The notes below the pieces were generated by a model, which worked only from the letters and a program-made list of their open reading frames with translations, had not been told where the DNA came from and ran no database searches. From the NCBI GenBank assembly GCA_949710005.1, contig OX453278.1, positions 4,113,501 through 4,177,500 on the forward strand: a DNA stretch of 64,000 nucleotides, in the 5' to 3' direction. This document shows, one piece after another, positions 25,311-38,200 of this stretch (its first letter is position 1; the number at the start of each line of letters is the position of its first letter). A program made the position numbers and the translations under genes. The DNA comes from Ricordea florida. Its lineage: Eukaryota > Cnidaria > Anthozoa > Corallimorpharia > Ricordeidae.

Positions 25311-25666
25311 CAGATATGAAGAGCTAAATGGCTTATCATGTGGGCCGATATCTTATGAAAATGCCCTTACCGATCACAACAATTCAACAAGTTCAGAGGA
25401 GACAACTAGGAAAGCCAAAGGCATTCATTTTGGAGAAAAACTCAGTTCAAAATAACCCTGCATTTTCCCTGATCGCGTCACTCACTTAAATTCCACAAGT
25501 TGACTTCTACTGCATCTCATGAACGCCTTACTATCTCACTAGGACTATTATGAATCGATTTTAAGTATTTACCTCCAACGTTTGTAGTTATAATCACTTA
25601 CAGCTAGCTTCCATGTTCTTCAGATAGAAAATGTAATGAAATATAATTTTTCTAAAAAAGTTGTGG
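25311..25666. other. 3' flank of family member 2, nothing identified
   Basis: Sequence between the non-LTR tail and the last exon of the minus-strand gene. No repeat or frame of note. Confidence 0.5.
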
Positions 25667-28159
25667 TCATCTTGAGTACCATCTGTGATACCGAGTTTTT
25701 TCCATCTGCGTTTTAGGTTGTGGGTCACCTGTGGGAATTACAAAATAAGAGACCATTACGATAAGTCTTTGGCTACCTCATGAGGTAGCCATTGGGGAAG
25801 AGTGACTCTAAGGACGAAAAGCGAGAAGCACTGGGGACGAAAATGGACAATTAACACTCAACCTAGATCCCAGGGCCCTTCTCAGGGTTTGGGTGCCCGG
25901 GATTTATTTATTTATTTATTTATGTTATCATTTCCCTTTATTACAATACTAAAAGGGTAAAAAAGCTAACTTACATGGATAATACATGGGAAATATAAAA
26001 TAGGGAGAGGAAACGGCGAGGAAGTCTCAAGAAGCCATAAAGGCTTACAGGTGGGGCTCCCTCTTTAAATTAGATTTGAAGTTAAACTAGAATCGACCGA
26101 GGTTGAATTCAGCTCAAAGACTTAAATGTTCTCGCACCGATGTCGAAACGTAGCCGGCTTAAATAAAGAAAAGTGAATTTTTGTAATTGCACAGAATCAT
26201 TCTACCTTGTTTGGAGGTCTCTTCCGCTGATGATGCCGGTTTCCAAATCCACCTCGTCTGAAACGTTAAAAAATATGAGTTAAAGATACCGTTAACACTG
26301 GCGATTATTAATTACTGTGTCAGTCCATGTAACAGAATCCAGGAATCGGAATCCAGAACAGTTTGCTCTTGGAATCTGGAATCCTGCGTTATGGAATCCG
26401 GAATCCACTTTTGATCCGAACTTTAGAATCCTTTTAAGCGGTTTGAAATCCGAAATCTACTTGTAAACAGCGAGAAAATCAATTATAAAAAAAAAATTTC
26501 AGCGCAAGAAGATCGACAAAACTCTGAAATGTCCAGAAAACGTGGACTATGAGCGCTCTATAAAAGGAGGACTATATGTGCTTTGGAATCTGGAATCCAG
26601 GGGGCTGGAATAGGGCATTCAACACCTCAACAGATTCTGTTAATTGGGGAGAACAGTGGCTCAAATTACAACAAAATGTTTTTGGTGGCTTGTTGAAGTA
26701 AGGGAGGCAATTTCCCCCGGGCGTAGTGGGAGGGTTAGTTCACGATGTTATAAAGGACTCAGCGGTGTCTTACGAAATTTGGTTTGTCACTTCCGTAACG
26801 AATGAGACGCAACATTGTCTCTAGGCGCTTTCGGTGGTCACTCAGTGAAATAAGCTGTTTCTCAAGGTCATTTCAGGGGCTTAAAGAGGCTGTTTTGGGT
26901 GCTAATTTTACGGCATTACAACCGGGGCTTGTTTTGGTGGACATTTTTAAGGCAGAAAAATAGGCAGGTTTTGACGGTCATTTGACGCCCCCAAAAAATA
27001 ACGCTTTTTCGTGGTTATTTTAGGCCTGTAAATAAGCTAGATCCCTGTAACAATAAAGTATAACTGACGTAATATAGTTAAACGAAACGGCTGCTTACCC
27101 CATCTGGATAGTCGTATGAGTTCACCATTTTTGGCTGTGGGTTGTTATGCCGGTGCCTGGAATATGGTACCACAAACGCCAGCGAAAATGGGTCTCGTTT
27201 CTGGAAGTGCTGTTGGTAAGTGCTTGAGCCAAACTTGGATTTGATAGGAGCAAAATTGGCTGAAGCAGCCCTGAAAAACGACATGGAATCAACATGTTAA
27301 TAATATTGATTGACTGATTGATTGATCGAGTGATCAGAGGGCAGCCTTAAACTCATGCCGATCAGAGCTAAAATTCCGCTTTGGCCGCTAACAACCCTTT
27401 CGGGTTTCAACTCTTTGGCTACCATTGCTAGTGCAAAGCCGACTTTAGTTTGCACGAATTATATCACGTGTTCTTTTTATGAAAGCAGTCCTCGTAACTA
27501 TTGATCTCTTTCTTGTCGATCTTGCCTTTTTCTGCAAAATCATCTGCTCTACAAACGTGTCTGAAAATCATTTGATGTGTCTTAGGTGTTTGAGGTCTTA
27601 GATTGTACACCTCCGACAGAATAAAGTGACGATCAACCCGAAGAGTGACTTTTCGTTTCAGCCGTTACTATGGCAACGAGTCTGAAGGAAAGACATGGAT
27701 AATATTAGAAAGATCAAATCTAAACTTTTTGCAACTTACCTCTCAGGCAAAGGACGAGGCCAGAACCTTCCTTGAAAATCCGCATTGTATTTTGTATCAT
27801 ACATATGGCTGAACGAGTAAGGCTTAAACGCAGGCTGATAAAGCGCCGAGAGCGAAGTTAATCGAAGACCAGGCTTTACGGGAAGTCCTTGAACGCCGTT
27901 AAACTGTTTGTGAACATCTGCCAATTAAGAGCAAATAAAGAAATATAATAATTAGTCTTAACAATTCTTAAGACGAAAATGGTGAAGATAAAAACTATGG
28001 CTAAGAGCTGAGAATGGGTTTGTTCTTGAACTTACCTGTAAACGGCCTGTTTTGACTGTGGTGTGTCGAAATCGCTGTTCCGTTCCGTTCGTTCTTTGTT
28101 TGTGGACGCGAAGCAAGTTGTCTTGAGACTGGCAGCTCAGGTTCAGAAGTGTCTTTCAT
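25667..28159 (-). CDS. Small uncharacterised protein, cluster family member 2 (195 aa)
   Basis: Exons from 5' to 3': 28036-28159, 27740-27917, 27099-27270, 26206-26257, 25667-25728. Phases are 1-2-0-1, identical to the members at 42770-45829 and 53013-55747. Exon 3 carries GSSTYQQHFQ, then HNNPQP, the two family signatures. Exon 4 starts TRWIWKP, matching the V-W exon of the paralogues. Exon 5 is short and basic and ends WYSR-stop. The protein is soluble-looking and Tyr/Pro/Arg rich, with no recognised domain. The upstream intergenic space is occupied from 28382 by an intact Harbinger element, only 222 bp from the start codon. Exons 1-3 are strong; exons 4-5 depend on phase and the weak paralogue match. 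Function unknown. Confidence 0.72.
27664..27677. promoter_or_regulatory. RFX X-box-like palindrome
   Basis: GTTACTATGGCAAC is close to the RFX consensus GTTRCCATGGYAAC. It lies in intron 2 of family member 2. RFX factors control ciliary genes in animals. Location in an intron and a single site make the role uncertain. Confidence 0.35.
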
Positions 28160-28381
28160 GGCGAAACCTCTCTCTTTATACTCTACATCGTCTTAGGTAT
28201 CCTCACGACAGCAACTAACGTTCCAGAAAAGATTTTTAAAAGAAGAACAGCAACTCAAGTTTCTCCACCAAGACAGCAGCTTTCCCAAAAGCAGGACACG
28301 GTCAATTAGCAGTGACAATGCCGCCGAATGCGTGACTCTGTGGCAAACCATTCATATTGAAATGAACGCCATTTTAATATT
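28160..28381. promoter_or_regulatory. Upstream region of family member 2
   Basis: The 222 bp between the start codon and the Harbinger insertion. It must hold the remaining proximal promoter. No TATA box or clear motif seen. Confidence 0.4.
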
Positions 28382-28562
28382 AGGGACCTTAAGATACTGG
28401 ACGCGGCGGCCTTGAAGAAGGCGGTCACGTCCGAGAGGGCATGGGTCGTGACCGCCACCTTAGCGCGGGAAAAACAAACCTTAAGATTTGTTTTGTGTAA
28501 GCGGTGGCCGAAACAAGTAACAACAAACAGATTCAGTCAAAGAATCAGGCGGTTACGCTGTC

Positions 28563-29722
28563 ATGACGTCGTTTAAGAAGACTCGGGAGTTTTTAACTGG
28601 ATTTTATGTGACCGAAATCATTTCTGACGAAGAATTCGTGCTCCTCTATGACTGCAGCTTTTCAAAGAACTTAGAACTACCGTATGAAGACTACGAAAGA
28701 TTTGACCTCGAAGAAATGGCAGATTCAGAGTGTAGAGCAGAGTTCCGTGTGAATAAACGCGACCTACCACGTTTAGCAGAATGTTTACAAATACCTGACA
28801 CTTTTGTATGCAACCAGGGCTCCGTTTGTGAGGGTATGGAAGCTGTCTGTATGCTACTTCGAAGGCTTTCATACCCTTGCAGGTATTCAGATATGATAAC
28901 AAGATTTGGCAGACCAGCCCCCGTGTTGAGTATGGTGACTAACAAAGTAATTGATTTTGTCTATAACACCCATGGATGGAGAATCAAGCAATGGAATCAT
29001 GACCTTCTCAGTCCAGCACGTCTACAAACGTATGCAGATGCTGTGTACGCAAAAGGTGCAGCCCTTGAAAATTGCTTTGGATTCGTGGACGGCACTATTA
29101 GACCAATTGCACGACCAGATGAAAACCAGAGAGTTGTCTATAATGGACACAAAAGGGTACACGCCCTGAAATTTCAGTCTGTTGCACTACCTAATGGCAT
29201 CATAGCAAATATGTATGGACCTGTAGGTGGGTAAAACATTTTAATCAACTTTAATCAATACCCACAGAGTCTTTTAAAACTTAAAACTGTACACTGTTAT
29301 GAATTTCAGAAGGCAAGAAGCACGATGCAAGCATGCTGGGTGATTCTGGACTGCTTCACGAGCTACAGCAGTATGCATATTCTCCAACAGGACATCCTAT
29401 GTGCATATATGGGGACCCTGCATACCCTTTAAGGGCACAACTGCAAGCCCCTTTCAGAAATGTAGTTCTCACTCCACAGATGCAGGCATTTAATTCTTCA
29501 ATGAGCTCAGTAAGGAGTTGTGTGGAGTGGCTCTTTGGTGATATAGTTAATTACTTTAAATTTATTGATTTTAAGAAAAACCTGAAAATTGGGCTAAGTA
29601 GCATTGGAAAACTTTACATAGTATGTGCTGTGTTACAAAATGCTCTGAGCTGTTTATATGGCAATCTCACCTCAGAGTTTTTTGATCTACAACCACCTAC
29701 ATTAGAGGAGTATTTCGCTTAA
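28563..29722 (+). CDS. PIF/Harbinger transposase (DDE_Tnp_4 type), apparently intact
   Basis: Two exons, 28563-29226 and 29310-29722, joined by a GT/AG intron of 83 bp, give 358 residues with no internal stop. Family landmarks are FVDGTIRPIARP with the first catalytic Asp at about residue 176, YNGHKRVHALKFQ, GKKHDASML, YGDPAYPL with the second Asp at about 257, and RSCVEWLFG with the Glu at about 294. All three DDE positions are present. The small intron between the first Asp block and GKKHDAS splits codon 222. It is the cut-and-paste nuclease/strand-transferase of the element at 28382-31194. The partner Myb-like protein is encoded convergently at 29934-30617. Confidence 0.93.
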
Positions 29723-29933
29723 TGTATTCCGTAATGATGGGAATGTTTACAACTGTAGTAGTTTTGTGAGTCAATTATATAAAAGCCACCTCAATGAAAG
29801 AACAATCAATCGCTTTTATTGCTGTTAGCATACAAAGAACACAAAGGGATTTCTATCCCAAAATACTATCAAGCTTTTTTAAGGGTAGAAGTAAACAAAC
29901 AAGCGATCTGAAGTAAACATTGAAGTATGTCTC

Positions 29934-30617
29934 TTATTTTTCTGCAATTTTTTGCATGAGGCCAATCATCAGACTCATGAGTTGATTGCTCTGTTGTTGC
30001 TGCTGTTGTTGATTAGCAAGTGTTAACTCGTAAAGCCTTGTTTGCCGCTCGTGCTCCTCTCTTCTTGCTTTCTGATCTTCTTGTTTCATTTCCCTATCGA
30101 CTGTTGCTTTTTCCCTCAGAAACTCTACTATGTCATTTCCACCCTTTCTTGACCTTTTCTTCTTCGGCTCTGACGATCCCTCGCCTTCTCCTTTCCGTTT
30201 CATCGTTTCACTCAGCTTTTCGCACGCCCTCTTTCGAACCTCCTCTCCCATGGCTCTGTCGTCCTCTGTCTTTTTCTTGTTATTAAGCAATAATATATCT
30301 TGTTCTTCCGCTGCTTCCCACTTCTCGTTGATCTCCTCCAGGGCTTGGTCCAGCTCTGTTACCTCCACTTCCACTCCACTATCTCTCCGTTCCTTCTGCA
30401 TTCTTGCACGATACTTGTCCAGCAAAAGCTTAAGATGCTCCCTCACCGATTTCTTTGTGACAACAAACCTCAATATGGCATGTGAATTGAGGTTGTCGGC
30501 TATTATTTGCCACACTTTTCCTCTTTCAACTGTCCTCGCCTTGTGACGATACGGTTCTAATAACAAAACCTCCCGAGCAAGGGCAGTGTCGTGGTTCTTA
30601 GTCCATTCCATTGCCAA
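29934..30617 (-). CDS. Harbinger accessory protein, Myb/SANT-like DNA-binding
   Basis: One 227-codon open frame. Residues 1-75 form a trihelix/Myb-like region (start MEWTKNHD, then VWQIIADNLN and KKSVREHLKLLLDKYRARM). A basic segment KKKRSRKGG near residue 155 looks like a nuclear localisation signal. The C-terminus is a charged coiled-coil stretch with a short Gln run. PIF/Harbinger elements normally carry such a second protein, which binds the transposase and the DNA ends. A likely 5' untranslated exon near 31039 has a GTGAGT donor and could splice to CTTTAG just upstream of the ATG. Its 3' end faces the transposase 3' end, 211 bp apart. Confidence 0.9.
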   Translation of the reverse strand: MAMEWTKNHDTALAREVLLLEPYRHKARTVERGKVWQIIADNLNSHAILRFVVTKKSVREHLKLLLDKYRARMQKERRDSGVEVEVTELDQALEEINEKWEAAEEQDILLLNNKKKTEDDRAMGEEVRKRACEKLSETMKRKGEGEGSSEPKKKRSRKGGNDIVEFLREKATVDREMKQEDQKARREEHERQTRLYELTLANQQQQQQQSNQLMSLMIGLMQKIAEK

Positions 30618-31197
30618 ACTAAAGGAAGAGAAAGTAGAATTTCAATCAAACCATTGGTGCCATTTTTATTAAAACATCGTAAAACACGAGTCGAAGAAAG
30701 ATGATGAGTATGAAATCCACACATTTTTACAAATAATGCAAAATCATATTGTAGAGCGGCCCTAAACTGCTACTGACTAGTTTCACAAGATAAAAATCAA
30801 GGTGAAAATAAGAAATCAAAACAATATTCTGTGCGGGGAAATTTCCCCAGGTTTATCTGCTTATCGGATTGCTTTCTGAAGACTTGACGCTCACCTTTCC
30901 CTCTATAAACTCGCTAATACTGAATTATGAAAACAAAATTGAACCAAACAGTTTAGGAATCTATTTCCTTATCATAATGTTTACAAGTTCAGTGTAAAAC
31001 ATGTTATTTTAAGGGAAAAGTCGAAAAAATAACTCACCTTTCTGAGAGGCCGCCAAAATGAGCTTTGTCGCCGCCACCACAGAAGAGGAGGCCGTCAAGT
31101 GGCGTGACATTTATGCAAATTAGATGTAAGACCTTACAAATTTACTTCCGGTTACCGTCGACCTAGGCCGCGTTCAGGGTATCTTAAGGTCCCTATT

Positions 31198-32221
31198 GTG
31201 TGACGCCACGGGCTTCGGTCGGTGGGATCGATATAAATCCAAAGCAAAAATTGCTCAGTCGTGTCCTGGTTAGAAAGTTATTCTTTATCACGAGTGACAG
31301 AGGGGAAAAACCTCAGGAGGCGATTCAGTCCAGCATACGGAAAACTTTTAGAAAGTTGATATTTTCTGGCTTTCTTCAAAGAAGTCGCCGGAGACCAAGG
31401 AAGAGGGGGAGTGAAAGGGGTAATTGCGTGATACGGGATATTAATTGTCGTGACCGATGAAAACGCGAAACTAAAATCCGTGAACTTTGAATGTTTTACC
31501 TGTTGTGATACGTGAACCTTAAAAAGCGTTTGTCCGATTAAACGTGATGCGTTATTTCTACATTTTAATGTCCGTGAAACGTGTGTGGGACCCCTCTTTA
31601 CTCCCCTCAAGGAAACCAAGAAAGTTGACGTGGCCCTAAAACCAGACAGAAAAGAAATCGAATGCAAAAACTTCAAGGTAACCTTCATCCAGTTCTTGCG
31701 AATACAGCTTAAAACTAGACTAATGGAAAAAGTGGTGCTCTTTTAAGAGTCAGTATCAAGAAAACCACATGTAATCAAAGTTTTACCCTGAAACCGAGGT
31801 TTGTAAATTCTCGTTAAATCTCTCTTGCCTTTGCAGCATAGAGGAGGAAAACGAGTTGCAAGTTCTTGTTTTAAAACCACTTGAAACTAGTGAGAAGAAA
31901 AAAAACATTGGGCTTAGCGCATTGAAGTTTGGATCAAGTCGGTGGATATTTTGAGAACAGAGATTTTAAATGACACCTTTTGCGGGATCTGCCGGTATAC
32001 CCATACTTGATTTAGTCAAAAACCCCGAGTTGAGCTGGCACTCAAATTACACCCCCTAGATAGTCCATCTACTTCCGGTATAAGCCGGACCCAGTCAGTC
32101 GTTTTTACCAATGGCGCGCAGCCCGCGGAAGACTGGTGACCACTTGATAATATCTTGCCGGTTCAGCAGCATCCCGAACTTGTCGTAAAATTGAAAATAA
32201 TTTAGCTTTTCTTTTCTCTTT
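31198..32221. other. Intergenic, Harbinger element to STK16
   Basis: Includes a possible degenerate inverted repeat at about 31385-31620 (GACCAAGGAAGAGGGGGAGT versus ACTCCCCTCAAGGAAACC) and the STK16 upstream region. No gene supported. Confidence 0.45.
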
Positions 32222-35200
32222 ATGGGCCACCAGTGTTCGTCGTTGTGTCGGCCAACCGTGAAAGTTAATGGAAATCGGTACAGAGTCGTGAAGAACATCG
32301 GAGAAGGAGGTAAGAAAAACTTACGTTTCACTTATCTGCAGTTTGGTCAGTTTATCTTCAGCCCTGAATCAATTTGTTTACAAAGGACACAGATGGAATG
32401 TTTCCAAAATAAATAAACTCATTTTCAGCTCTCTTTCCTTGTACTGTAATTATCTTTGTTTCTTCTCGAGGTCCAGAAATATCAATCACTTTTTCTGTTC
32501 TTTTTTACGTTGATAAAATCAACATAGCATTGACGTGCTGATTTCAGCTGCACATACATGTAATGTTTACATTAACTTGTCATGTTTAATTTTAGATTGC
32601 GCCATAAAAGGTTGAAGATTTTTTTCCATTAGAATACAGTGTGTGATCATGAATTATTGAGTAGATGTGTTGGTACTTGTTCACACTGTAATTATACAGC
32701 ATCCTACTACTGATTTAATGCATAGAGATTGTGATTTTATACTAATCGTCCACTCTGTCCATGGTTCTTTTTTAAAATGATCTTTAATAGAATTATATCG
32801 TTATTTGAAATATTATGTGTGGGTACATACTGTAGATTATGTTTAATACTACTAATCTCATTTATTCAATACACAGATCTAATGCATAAACTTGAGAAAA
32901 ACTTAACAGATTTAAATATTTTCTTGAGAAACATTAATTTTTTGTCCTTTATTTGAAGGAAGTAAACTGTCGGGGTTTAAATTTGTTTTTTAGCATTCTC
33001 TTATGTTCACCTTGTCACACGTGGAAAGGAGTGGTATGCATTGGTGAGTTCACCCATTTACTTCCAATATCCGGTTAGCAATCTTCTTAAATGAAACCAT
33101 ACATAGTTCCCCCATGATATGGTACAGTATTTCAAAGTATGAATACTCGCTAGAATAAGTGCAAGTGTTGTACAGAAGGTGTTGAAATAAAGGACACATT
33201 TTCTGTAACATTTTGTCATTTGTCTTCGTTTTTAACAGAAGAGAATGCGTCTCCAACTACCGGAGCAAGAGGAGGTAATTGTACAAAATAAGATACTGTA
33301 GCTGTCTCATATGACCAAAAGGGAACAACACAGTGATGCAGGAACAGTGTACCTTATTTGGTATCATTTGGGTTATTATTGTTGTCAAATTTGGATTTGG
33401 ATTATCAAGCACTCTTGATAGTGTACATGGAGCATGCGCAAAGTGATAACTGTACTCAAAGTGAAGTACATATTATGTACACCATATTGCTTTATAGAAC
33501 TAGACTGCCTTGATTATTTCTAAATTAGTCCTTTTTTTATAATATTCAGATATCTTCAAAAAATACCTTTTACAGTGTAAAAGAATATTATAGTGCAGCT
33601 GGAGAGACTGAGGAAACATAAGGCCCTGTAATTACAAAATAAGCAAATCTGCAAAATCTGCCCAGTATAATTATTTGTCAGCTTTGTTTCTTTAAAGATT
33701 TGTGTGTGTGTAGGTGGAAATGCTTTCATGGCTCAACCCCTAGTGTCTTGGATGTAATTTTGTCCCACCCACGTGCAAAGTAAAGTAAAGTAAAACTTTA
33801 TTTAAACAGGGTAGCCCATTCAGCTCAAAGGCTGGTATCCATAGGGGCCCTGTATAGATAACATTAAGTTAAAAATACAAATTCATGTTCACAGATTAAA
33901 ATTATAACTTTACGTTAAAAACTAAAAACTGCACTAGAAATCTAAAATCTACGTTAGACTTCATTTAAGATATGACCCCTCCCACCATACCTGATCCCTC
34001 TAGTCCACACTACTTCTGTATTGTTTTCTCCCTGTGACCCTTACCAGTACAACCAGTTCTGTGTGCAACAGAAGAGTCAGTGGGAAAAACTAGTGTACCG
34101 TGTTGGTGAGTGTTCTTTTGAACACTCTTCATCAATGTCAGTTGGATAGCCTTCCCCTAACATGATGGAATACTTATTATGATCTCCATCTTTCTTTAAG
34201 GAAATTTAGACTGCCCCCGTCTTATTTCTCCCTCCATGCTATGCCCTTCTAAATAATGACCAGTCCAATATGGCGGGTGGACACAAGTGAGAATTGGTTA
34301 TGGGGGGCAGGTTACATGTACCTTTTAGAATTTGTCATTTAACATTTTGTCATTGCTAGGCATTTGAGCGAGAAGTTGATGCTCATCGTGCAGTTGATCA
34401 CCCAGGCATCCTTTCACTGTATGATGTTGAGCTGGTCTCCAAGGGAACATTTAAAGAAGCTAGGATGCTTGTTACTTACTACAAGGTAGTCTCTTAGGAA
34501 ACAAGTTCATGCATGTGAACCACAATATCTTGCTTTTTCCCAGTTTGCCTGTGACAGTGCCAAAAAAATGCACCTTTCACAAATTTTCAAGGTTCGAAAT
34601 ATAGCATCTCCAATATCACATGTTCTCCTGTTATATTAAATTTTGATATTCTCTTCTAGGATGGAACAGTTCAAGACTTAATTGAAAGGAAATTCAGCAA
34701 AAATAGCCACATACCAGAGCTCCATATCTTGCATATGTTCAAGTCACTTTGTGATGCCATACAGGCATTTCATTCGCATGATCCTCCTCTTGCACACAGA
34801 GACATCAAGGTAACAGAACACTGATGGTACTGCATTACAGTACATAGCACTGTCTAGGAAGAGTAGAAAGAGTAGAGTAGACTATATATATTCATCATTA
34901 ACCAAGCTTGTTCAGTCAAAATACCTGGATACTGACCAAGTTCTTTTCACAAAAAAAAAAGAGGCCAGTATACAGCCATCTTGACTGAAGAAGCTTGGTT
35001 GACAAAGGATATATTATATGCATGTCCATTATGTTTTGATTTGTTTGATGGGATAAAGTTGGAAATCCCATGTGGGCAAGATAAGCCCATTTTGCTCACT
35101 CTGGCAACCAATCAGAACTCAGAATTTCACTTATCTTGCCTGCTCCTGGAACCAGCCTAAAAACATAAATCAATATACGGTAATTGAAAAAATAATTACA

Positions 35201-38200
35201 TCCTTATAAACAAATTAAGATGATTAATGAAATTGGGTGACTGTGTAGCTGGAGTCCAAACTGTGTTCATGTGTGTAGGTGCAGACTGAATTGGAGGTAA
35301 TACATTCATGCCCTATATTTTCGTAATGTTTCTCCAGACCTGTTTGAGTTTTCAATCAATAATTACACAAGAATGTTTGCTGCAAAAAATCTTATACTTC
35401 TACTCGTTTCTTACTTGATGCTTTGTTTACATGAATTTTTTTAGCAAGATATCTTGAAAAGCAGAAGAGTTACAATGCTTTAAATGTTTGGTGTATATAG
35501 GACATGAATTTATTACTGAATTGGATGCCCCTCTGTCCTATTACAAGATAATCACACAAATAACAAATGTGAGAAGTTGTTCTGCATGTATGTATATTTT
35601 TTTTAATTAAGTTCTTTCACATAGTTACAGGATAGTGACTTTGAACTCACTTGAACGACGTACAAAATTGTAGTAATCGGTTGGCATTTTGATTTTTATT
35701 ATTAACCTGGTGAAGCTGCTACATTCTATGAACTGGTGCCTTTTTTGTTCAGTTCTCTTTGTTGGCTCCTTAGCCGTTAGATTTGACCTGTCAAGCTGCA
35801 ATTTGCAAACAATTGGACAGGTTAAATTAGACAAATTGACTCTTACTTACTGTACAGTGGAATTGTGCACCAAAACATCAGTGTTGTGATAAGATTTCCA
35901 CATGGGTCCCTACTTCATTATGCATGCTGTGGCTGTATTGTCTTGGGCATTATATGCACCAATTTTACATAATTATTTTGGAGGAACAAAATAGTATATC
36001 TACAGCATGCATAATGAAGTAGGGACCTGTGCGGAAATCTTACCAGTGTTGTTGATTACCAGTCAAATTCAATAATTTTGTTTGTGACTGATATGTAATG
36101 GACTCATTTAGATTTTGACCATTTGTTCCATCATTGATCATATATTCTTTCCAAGCCTCATAACCTGCTCCTGGGACCTAACATGTCAGTGGTTTTAATG
36201 GATCTCGGCAGTGTATCTGAAGCCAGATGTGAAATAACATCACGGTATCGTGTCGTTTCTTGCTATTCATTATTAATTAGGACCAACTCGCATTCTATCA
36301 CGAATCCTGCCATGTGATTGGCTAACACACTCAATATAATTTTATATTCTGTGATAGATAGCGAGTGGCGAAAACGCCCGAGTTTGAAAGAAGAAAATCT
36401 ACAAAATAAGTTGAAAAAAATCAGTAAATTAGTTTCTACAAAAAATTAGACTACTTGTTCTCGTTTTCTACGATTTTAAAAACAGCATTGAGTCATTGAA
36501 AACTGGAACTCACACTTTAATGTCATTCCACTAAAATATGGCGCACCTCATGTTCGGATGAATTCAAAAAACGGACTGACCGGTTTTCACTGGTTTTGCT
36601 CCTACTTGGCGGATGCTTTTTGCTTTTCCAATAGAGAACAATTTCCTCGTTAGTTTCTTCCTTGACTGTCGGGAAGTTTAGCAACAGGAACTCACGGCCA
36701 AACTGAACAGTAACTGTGCTGCAAAATGCAGCTGTACACGTCATGTTATGTGCGCACGCCCAGCGTTATGTTTGGTTAGGTGGCTTGGAGCCGATTAGCG
36801 GATAAATTATTCTCCGCTAATCTAGGCTCAAGCAGCAAGAGTTAATTATTGTTTTATCATGTATTTGCGCAAAGCGGGTTTTGTACGTATGTAAGAGCCA
36901 AAGTGAATAAGGTTCAGACTCATAACTGCTAAGGAATCACACGCTTTGAAACGCATATTTTCGGCGCCATGACGTTGACATAACATCCCGTACCTAGCCT
37001 AAACGTCATGACGGCTGCCAAAATTTTTCCCCCAAATGAGTCGGGTTAACGCATGTAACCTTTTACTTGTGTTAAAATGTATTGTCTTTTTATTAAATTT
37101 AGAGGCCTTCAACGTTCCTTTGAATTGCTTTAGCGACAATAAAAAGGTCGTCTAATGAAAAGAAGTGTTTTATTAAGAAAGTGGTGAAAACAATCTGTAG
37201 TGGAGGACTATTCCATAAATCCTACTGTAATTAGAAAGTTCCCTGTGACATGGCGAATAGGCCAGCGCTATCGCTTTGGGAAGCCTGTAGAAAGGGTACT
37301 CGTCATGAGACCTTTGTTGTGTTAGAACTGAGTTCTGTGGATGTTGTAATTTTAGGAGAGAAGCTCTGGCATTGCAAGAAAAATGTGCCCAAGAATGCAC
37401 AGCGGCATACAGGTGAGTGAAACAAAAAAATGTTGTTATATTCAAAGGAGCCCAATCGCATATAATTCATGGTAGGCCACCATATAGTCACAAAATATAG
37501 TGTTACTGGGTTATAAAAGGGTTCACAAAGGTATATCCTTATAAACCCGTGTATACCCCTGATGATTATGTAGCCAAAGGCATGACGAGTATTCTTAAGG
37601 GCGAGAACAATCTGACGTTTCGAGCTTGAAATGTTATTTTTTCTTCGTTTACATCTCGATTTCCAAAACCCAAAACAAGAAGATCGTCCTTTCTGACAGA
37701 TCTTGAGGGTTCAAAACGTCTTCGATTTGCAACCTTAAGTGTGAATTTTGTGTTCAAAATCAGTGCTTGCCTCTTCCTAACAATTTCCAACCACCGGTTC
37801 GTTAAGAGTTTGGTAACGCCCGCACATATTTAAGTTACTGTTGTGATATCCGTTATCGAGTGTATATGGGTTTGTTTCCTCGACGCAACCAACTTCCAGT
37901 TCGAAACGAAACCCTGGAAAAATGAAGAATATTCTTTGACCAAAGTTGAATTTGTTTTACAGGGCTCCGGAACTTTTTGAAGTCCCTTCAAACTGCTTCA
38001 TTGACGAGAAAACCGATGTGTGGTCATTAGGTTGCACTTTGTACGCTATGGCTTATGGTAGGTTAATTTGTTGTCTGGATTCCACTTACCTTTGCGTGAC
38101 CCAAAGTTGTCCCGAGTATCTTCCGGAGTTGTGCGAGGATCGTCCAAGTTTTCGGGATGTCTTCGTACTTTACTTCCCTTGGAGAAACGTCATACAGCTA

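Larger units (their letters stand above)
28382..31194. mobile_element. Complete PIF/Harbinger DNA transposon (2.8 kb)
   Basis: The left end AGGGACCTTAAGATAC and the right end, its inverse GTATCTTAAGGTCCCT, form terminal inverted repeats. They are followed inside by imperfect inverse GC-rich sequence (ACGCGGC against GCCGCGT). Both ends are flanked by ATT (28379-28381 and 31195-31197), the 3-bp target duplication expected for this superfamily. Inside are the transposase and the Myb-like gene, both open. Every part needed for autonomous movement is visible. It sits between two host genes, 222 bp from the start of the gene at 25667-28159. Confidence 0.9.

Noticed and set aside
30130-30546. 138-codon plus-strand frame
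   Set aside because: Antisense shadow of the Myb-like Harbinger protein, which has recognisable domain structure on the minus strand.
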